From assembly GCA_012295275.1 (NCBI GenBank), contig CM022666.1, positions 16,239,272 through 16,261,771 of the forward strand: a stretch of 22,500 nt of DNA. Direction: 5' to 3'. Position numbers and translations under genes: made by a program. This stretch comes from Chrysomallon squamiferum (Eukaryota; Mollusca; Gastropoda; Neomphalida; Peltospiridae). How positions within the stretch are numbered: the stretch's first letter is position 1; the number at the start of each line of letters is the position of its first letter. The notes under the pieces were generated by a model that was not told the DNA's origin, searched no databases, and saw only the letters and a program-made list of their open reading frames with translations. Shown piece by piece: positions 18,480 to 22,500 of the stretch.

Positions 18480-18940
18480 GATAATCTACAACAGAACAAA
18501 ACGCGTTTTCGAAACGTTCTACACCATTTAATACCGCTGTATTTGCCGAGTTCGTAATCCCGATATTACTGCTGCTGATCACGTGATCACTGAGGCAGTG
18601 TTCAAAGACAGAAATGAAGGAGGGTTGGAACCAGGCTTTCTGCTTTTCCCGTTGTTTGTGCACGAAGCAGGAACGAAATCTTCAGAACGCAGATTCCAGT
18701 GGATAAATCTAAAAGCGTTCACAGCTCTGCGTGCAGATCAAACGACTTGCGTACGTTGCACAATGGCACTGTATCGACTAGAATTGTAGCGAAAGTCGAG
18801 TGTGGATGAGGAAATCTATTTTCGTACGAGAGCTGAGTCCATTGATTCTCTCGACATGCGGTCACTTATTCTGCCGCTGTCCCAAGTGGCGTAGACGAAG
18901 AATACCGCAACGCTGGTGTCGTTGTCGTAAGGAAAAACAA
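18480..18940 (+). promoter_or_regulatory. Upstream (distal promoter) region of the signal-peptide gene
   Basis: About 460 bp of non-repetitive, CpG-retaining sequence directly precedes the core promoter at 18945-19004. It contains the 14-bp palindrome TGATCACGTGATCA (18576-18589). Two short open frames occur (18583-18789 and 18800-19003). Neither has a recognised domain, and both sit upstream of the TATA box, so I treat the region as regulatory. Confidence 0.45.
18576..18589. promoter_or_regulatory. 14-bp perfect palindrome centred on a CACGTG E-box
   Basis: TGATCACGTGATCA is fully self-complementary. Its centre, TCACGTGA, is the extended E-box form bound by bHLH-zip factors of the MITF/TFE/USF type. 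It lies about 450 bp upstream of the predicted transcription start. Confidence 0.5.
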
Positions 18941-18944
18941 TCTT

Positions 18945-18958
18945 CCAATCGTGATTGG
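18945..18958. promoter_or_regulatory. Back-to-back CCAAT boxes (CCAATC-GT-GATTGG)
   Basis: A perfect dyad joins a forward CCAAT box (18945-18949) and a reverse one (ATTGG, 18954-18958). It ends 40 bp before the TATA box, so it lies about 70-85 bp upstream of the expected start, the usual place for NF-Y sites. Confidence 0.55.
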
Positions 18959-18998
18959 CCAACTATTTCCCGGGACCGTTGGATTTTTGTTTACAGTT

Positions 18999-19004
18999 TA
19001 TAAG
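18999..19004 (+). promoter_or_regulatory. TATA box (TATAAG)
   Basis: TTTATAAG lies about 30 bp upstream of a plausible start in TTACTGCGAGAG (about 19019-19032). The CCAAT dyad upstream and the leader plus signal-peptide ATG downstream make this a coherent plus-strand core promoter. Confidence 0.55.
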
Positions 19005-19029
19005 CAGTCGCTCGACGTTACTGCGAGAG

Positions 19030-19366
19030 ATTAGAATTGTGCCTGCGTGAGAAAGAGTGAGAGAGAGAGAGAGAGGAAGACTGACTGTACCTAGATACTA
19101 AACACACTCAGAGACGTATTCACGTTACACGTAAGAAAGTGACGCGGACTTTGACTTCACGTAAGAAAGAAGAAAAAGAAGAACTGCGTCTGAATGTAAG
19201 GAAGATTCGCGGATTTCGTCTCCACCTGAGAAAAAGAGAGACAAACCTGAACTGTGATCAGGACCCTGTATCGCGAGAGAGAGAGAGGGGGAGAGAAGCA
19301 GGGCTGTGCCTTAATCTTGTGTCTTAGGTCTGTGTTCTGTGAGTCGTGTCAGGAATCACTGCAGAG
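19030..19366 (+). other. Predicted 5' leader of the signal-peptide gene, with a start-stop uORF
   Basis: The leader of about 340 bp is purine-rich, with GA runs at about 19057-19077 and 19276-19297. The only upstream ATG is at 19194-19196 and is followed at once by TAA (ATGTAA), a minimal start-stop uORF. The 12-mer CACGTAAGAAAG occurs twice, at 19128 and 19158; both match a splice-donor consensus (GTAAGA), so the leader might be alternatively spliced. Confidence 0.5.
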
Positions 19367-19406
19367 ATGACGAGTTTTATTCTAATTGTATTCCTAGGAA
19401 TTATCG
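19367..19406 (+). CDS. First coding exon of a secreted or cell-surface protein (signal peptide only)
   Basis: The ATG at 19367 has a purine at -3 (GCAGAG-ATG-A) and opens MTSFILIVFLGII, a short polar start followed by an uninterrupted hydrophobic core typical of a signal peptide. After 13 codons plus one base the reading meets a consensus donor, TCG|GTAAGT, so the intron is phase 1. A signal-peptide exon with a phase-1 intron is the usual gene structure for proteins with modular extracellular domains such as Ig, EGF or CUB. No acceptor followed by a long phase-compatible frame is found up to 22500, so the mature protein is beyond the window and its family is unknown. The hydrophobic stretch is only 10-11 residues within this exon; its cleavage region must come from the next one. 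Confidence 0.6.
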
Positions 19407-19534
19407 GTAAGTTACAATTTCGTTTCTCTACTGAGTACATATATTTATATACACATATATATGCACACACATAATATTACATGTATCTTTGTATGTGTTT
19501 CTTTTGTATTTGTGTATTTTAGGTGAAGGTCTAT

Positions 19535-19621
19535 ACGACACACACACATACAGACATACACACACTAATACACACCATACTAACACACACACACACTGAT
19601 ACGCACCCCACATACACACAC

Positions 19622-19662
<41 letters not shown>
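19535..19662. repeat. (CA)n microsatellite
   Basis: Imperfect CA/ACACATACA repeats lead into a near-perfect CA run at 19623-19660. Confidence 0.95.
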
Positions 19663-19664
<2 letters not shown>

Positions 19665-20245
19665 ATTCTGTAATAGATAGGGTAGTTTTTGTTAATTTTT
19701 GAATCCCTATAGTATAAAAAAAAAAAAAAAAATACCACATCAACGTTTTTCATCGAGCAATAAAGACACCAGACCCAATCTAACCTGATTTAACTACAGT
19801 TATACTGTCTTTCTAGTCGCTGTCTGTCAGTAGCCACACTAAACTGTCAGGTTTAAATCTCATTTCATTCACATTACGTTCAGAATCGAGAACAATCAAA
19901 CAGTTACAATAATTCCTAAAATAAACTAGAGGAATGCTTACGTATGTATAAATGCACGAGTTATTTTTGTCTGCGCGAGGTTTGTTTAGTTTTGTGTGTC
20001 AGTGTGTTTGTTTTCTGTCAGGATATTTTTGTTTTATTTATTTATTTATTTATTTATATTTTTTTATTGTTTTTGTTCTATCTGCAGTAAAACAGTATAC
20101 TTAATCATGTATAATAATGTGGTATCAGACTGGAAATAACTGGAGTTGTGCAGTGTAAAATACACAAAGAGAATCTATCTGCATGTTTAATTATAACCTC
20201 CACTACATACCTACTAATTACTTTTATATAAATACCATATCTTTT
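19663..20245. other. AT-rich intronic sequence
   Basis: Unique AT-rich sequence with a short A run (about 19718-19733) and a TTTA run at 20035-20057. No exon or RNA gene is seen. Confidence 0.65.
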
Positions 20246-20247
20246 AA

Positions 20248-20316
<69 letters not shown>

Positions 20317-20515
20317 TTATTTAAATGTTTGCATGTATGTAATATATATATATATTATATATATTTATACATATACATTTATATATTATATACATGCATA
20401 TATATATATATATGTATGTATACACACACCCACATCCACACATACATACATAATATATATATATGTATGTGGGGGTGTGGGTGTATGTATGTATGTCTAC
20501 ATGTATGTAAGTAAA
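20248..20515. repeat. (TA)n(TG)28 and TATA/GTAT compound microsatellite
   Basis: A perfect TG run at 20257-20312 is preceded by TA repeats and followed by TATATA, GTAT and CACACCCACA tracts to about 20512. The Cys/Val and Tyr/Ile frames are artefacts. Confidence 0.96.
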
Positions 20516-21105
20516 CCCCTTACCCAATATATTTCTTGTAAGACCATAAATAAGCCCATAAAAGGACACAAGGTGTATTTTGCAACAAACAATAAACATA
20601 ACAAGTCTGAAAGAAGCTTCCTACGCATCAGATGTTCTTTCAGAAAGTTATTCTGTCACTGTTACTCAGTGTTATATGTTACTCAGTGTTATAAAAATAA
20701 TTACACAATGTGTCTGCGATTCTGTGGTATGTCACTGTAGCTTATTAAATTTCACAAATAATACACCTTTTGTGACAAGTGAATTGTGTATCTGCATAGT
20801 AAAGAAATATGTCATATGTGTGTATTTATGAGTATATATATATATTATATATGTTTTATTTGACAATTATAATTAAACATTTTTGTTTGTTGCGAAATAT
20901 ATATATTTTAATCCTGTAACCTGTACAAATATATACACTGAGCTATAAATACATGTTATGAAATAAACATGATATAAAAATAAATAAATAAGTAAATAAC
21001 AAAATAAATATCAAGAAAAGTTTCTCAATTTCAGTAATGGAAAAAAAAAAAAATGCAGACATCGATTATATTACAGTTTAACATTTTACTTGGCACCAGT
21101 TCACT
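20516..21105. other. AT-rich intronic sequence, no feature recognised
   Basis: Unique to low-complexity AT-rich sequence with short TATATA runs and AAATAAAT stretches. A small direct repeat, GTTACTCAGTGTTAT, occurs at about 20660 and 20678. Confidence 0.65.
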
Positions 21106-21129
21106 TTTTTTTTTTTTTTTTTTTTTTTT
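21106..21129. repeat. Poly-T run (24 bases)
   Basis: A single T run of 24 bases. Confidence 0.93.
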
Positions 21130-21422
21130 GGTGGTGTGAAACTATTGTGTTATTTTCTCTAAATAAAGTATTTATATGAGTGATGTTCTTATAACTAATC
21201 CAAAACGTAGAGAGTTTGAACACATAGAACAAATCAGTTATCAACTGTCATGGTATGTGTTATCTTGTTCATTATTAAGTGATTAAAAAGAACAAGAAAA
21301 AGAAAACATTTTTAATCAGACATCTTGATTTAGTTGTTGAACAAATCAGTGCTGAACCAGTTTTATTTGTGTTTTTATATTTCTTGTTCTGTTTCCATTT
21401 GTACTGGTTTATTAGCCTTAAC
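21130..21422. other. AT-rich intronic sequence
   Basis: Unique AT-rich sequence between the poly-T run and the ATTT array. No exon or motif cluster is seen. Confidence 0.6.
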
Positions 21423-21424
21423 AT

Positions 21425-21505
<81 letters not shown>

Positions 21506-21555
21506 TTTATTTTTATTTTATTTTATTTTATTTATTTATATTTTTATATATTTAT
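21423..21555. repeat. (ATTT)n then (TTTTA)n microsatellite
   Basis: About twenty perfect ATTT units (21423-21501) followed by TTTTA and TTTAT variants. Confidence 0.97.
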
Positions 21556-22330
21556 TTATCATTGGAAAATTAGCAATAACTAAAAAAATATCGACTATTT
21601 ATAAGAAGAAAAAATAAGCAAAGTGTGTTATTGCGAAGTCAGTACACGCTGACAAATCTTCTGCTTATATGTTCTGTTCACTCATGTGTACAAAGGCATT
21701 TGTCTTTAATTATTGGAAAATTATTTTTATAAGAAAAATCGACTTTTTGCGTTTATACGTTAAATTGCCCATAAAATTATGTTATTAAGAAAATAATATT
21801 ATAAGAACAATTTAACTTAAATAATGTTAATTTACATTTTTTTTTTCTCTCAGCAAGAGGTTAATATTTCCAGCAAAATTGGCTTCTTTATATCAATAAA
21901 TAAATAAATAAAATAAAAATAACCAAAAATACAAAATATATTTGAAAAAAAAAAAAAATGGGGCATACATCTTTTTTTTTTTCAGTCATTAACAAATCAA
22001 CAATGGACGAATATCTGACTTTTTGTTAAAAACACAATAAGCCAAACAAAAATTGGAAATCATTTTTTTTTATATCATTAAGACATTAATATTTTACGGA
22101 AAATTGACTTTTTATAAAAATTAATCCATAGGAAAATCATTTGTTAGAAAAATTAATATTATAAGAAAGGAAATTTGCAGTTTGTGCGTAAACCTTAATG
22201 AAACGCAACCTAAAAGTCTTCCTTTATGTTTAGTAAAGTAATGTTAGCCGAAAATCCTTCTTCTGTTGTGCATGAAACAAAACTTGTGTTAGATAAAACA
22301 CGTATTTATTTCTAATCTATCTTTCTTTTA
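21556..22330. repeat. AT-rich intronic sequence with scattered diverged GGAAAATT/TATAAGAA repeats
   Basis: Related strings recur: TTGGAAAATTA near 21561 and 21713, CGGAAAATTGACTTTTTATA near 22096, GACTTTTT near 21740, and TAATATTATAAGAA near 21794 and 22155. They look like decayed copies of one element or unit, but no clean period can be set. No coding frame is seen. Confidence 0.4.
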
Positions 22331-22336
22331 TCTGGA

Positions 22337-22421
22337 TGACGTCACAATCACACTATTTATAACAGTAACGTATTTCCAAAGACAGACGTTTATCGTTCTG
22401 AGAAACTGACTTATGACGTCA
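22337..22421. promoter_or_regulatory. Pair of perfect TGACGTCA (CRE) sites
   Basis: TGACGTCA at 22337-22344 and 22414-22421, 77 bp apart, with TATTTATAACAG between them. This is the same palindrome as in the 7540-7775 cluster but without the shared flanking bases, so it does not look like a copy of that repeat. Confidence 0.4.
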
Positions 22422-22500
22422 GTTTTATGTACAAAGCCAGCAGTTTAGAAAGTAGCACTTACTTCAGTATAATTCTTATTTACACAAAACACAATTTATT

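Larger units (their letters stand above)
19407..22500 (+). other. First intron (partial) of the signal-peptide gene
   Basis: This begins at the GTAAGT donor and runs off the right edge. AG sites preceded by T-rich tracts at 20086, 21853 and 21984 were checked; the phase-1 frame stops within a few codons after each. No exon is therefore called. The sequence is AT-rich with microsatellites listed separately. Confidence 0.45.

Noticed and set aside
18583-19003. Two plus-strand open frames of 68 and 67 codons as small genes
   Set aside because: They lie upstream of the TATA box or overlap it, lack recognisable domains, and the length is expected by chance in CpG-containing unique sequence.
21850-22030. 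Acceptor-like TTTCTCTCAG at 21853 and TTTTTTTTCAG at 21984 as the second exon of the signal-peptide gene
   Set aside because: In the required phase the frame hits a stop after 2 and 13 codons respectively, and no donor or stop-plus-tail structure makes sense of it.

Overview
This is AT-rich, intron-bearing animal DNA dominated by simple repeats. The spliceosomal introns, a TATA/CCAAT-type promoter and a block of degenerate TTAGGG repeats indicate a metazoan. The TTAGGG motif argues against most insects and against nematodes. The very high microsatellite load and long poly-T runs would fit a mollusc (cephalopod-like) or another marine invertebrate, but this is an inference and the species cannot be named from the sequence alone. 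I see no bacterial, plasmid, phage or CRISPR features.

Layout. Positions 1-5650 are a minisatellite/satellite array with a unit of about 26 bp. It has a small set of unit variants and several layers of higher-order repetition, and its right end is a mosaic carrying an extra 46-bp module. The array runs off the left edge. Positions 5700-9272 hold the 3' part of a plus-strand gene: one tentative exon (5700-5783) and three well supported coding exons (6512-6690, 7907-7990, 8400-9272) joined by phase-0 introns. They encode a four-transmembrane protein with a long cytoplasmic tail. Its introns are packed with trinucleotide repeats, an (AG)45 run and a cluster of six perfect TGACGTCA sites. The N-terminus and promoter of this gene are not identified and are probably left of the window.

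Positions 9273-18480 are intergenic: microsatellites, an interstitial telomere-like block (about 10424-10830), a possible old SINE (about 12380-12607), an 85-bp tandem duplication (15210-15379), and several higher-complexity islands with transcription-factor-like motifs that may be regulatory.

Positions 18480-19406 form the best promoter region in the window: a 14-bp E-box palindrome, a CCAATC/GATTGG dyad, a TATA box, a purine-rich 5' leader with a start-stop upstream ORF, and a first coding exon (19367-19406) that encodes only a signal-peptide-like sequence and ends in a phase-1 strong donor. The rest of that secreted or surface protein lies beyond the right edge, so 19407-22500 is read as its first intron. 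Two more perfect TGACGTCA sites occur near the right end.

The two genes are on the same strand with nearly 10 kb between them. Nothing in the sequence shows that they act together. Most long open frames here are translations of trinucleotide or dinucleotide repeats and are not genes. I found no convincing new multi-gene system. The most distinctive elements are the variant-coded satellite and the intronic CRE-like cluster.
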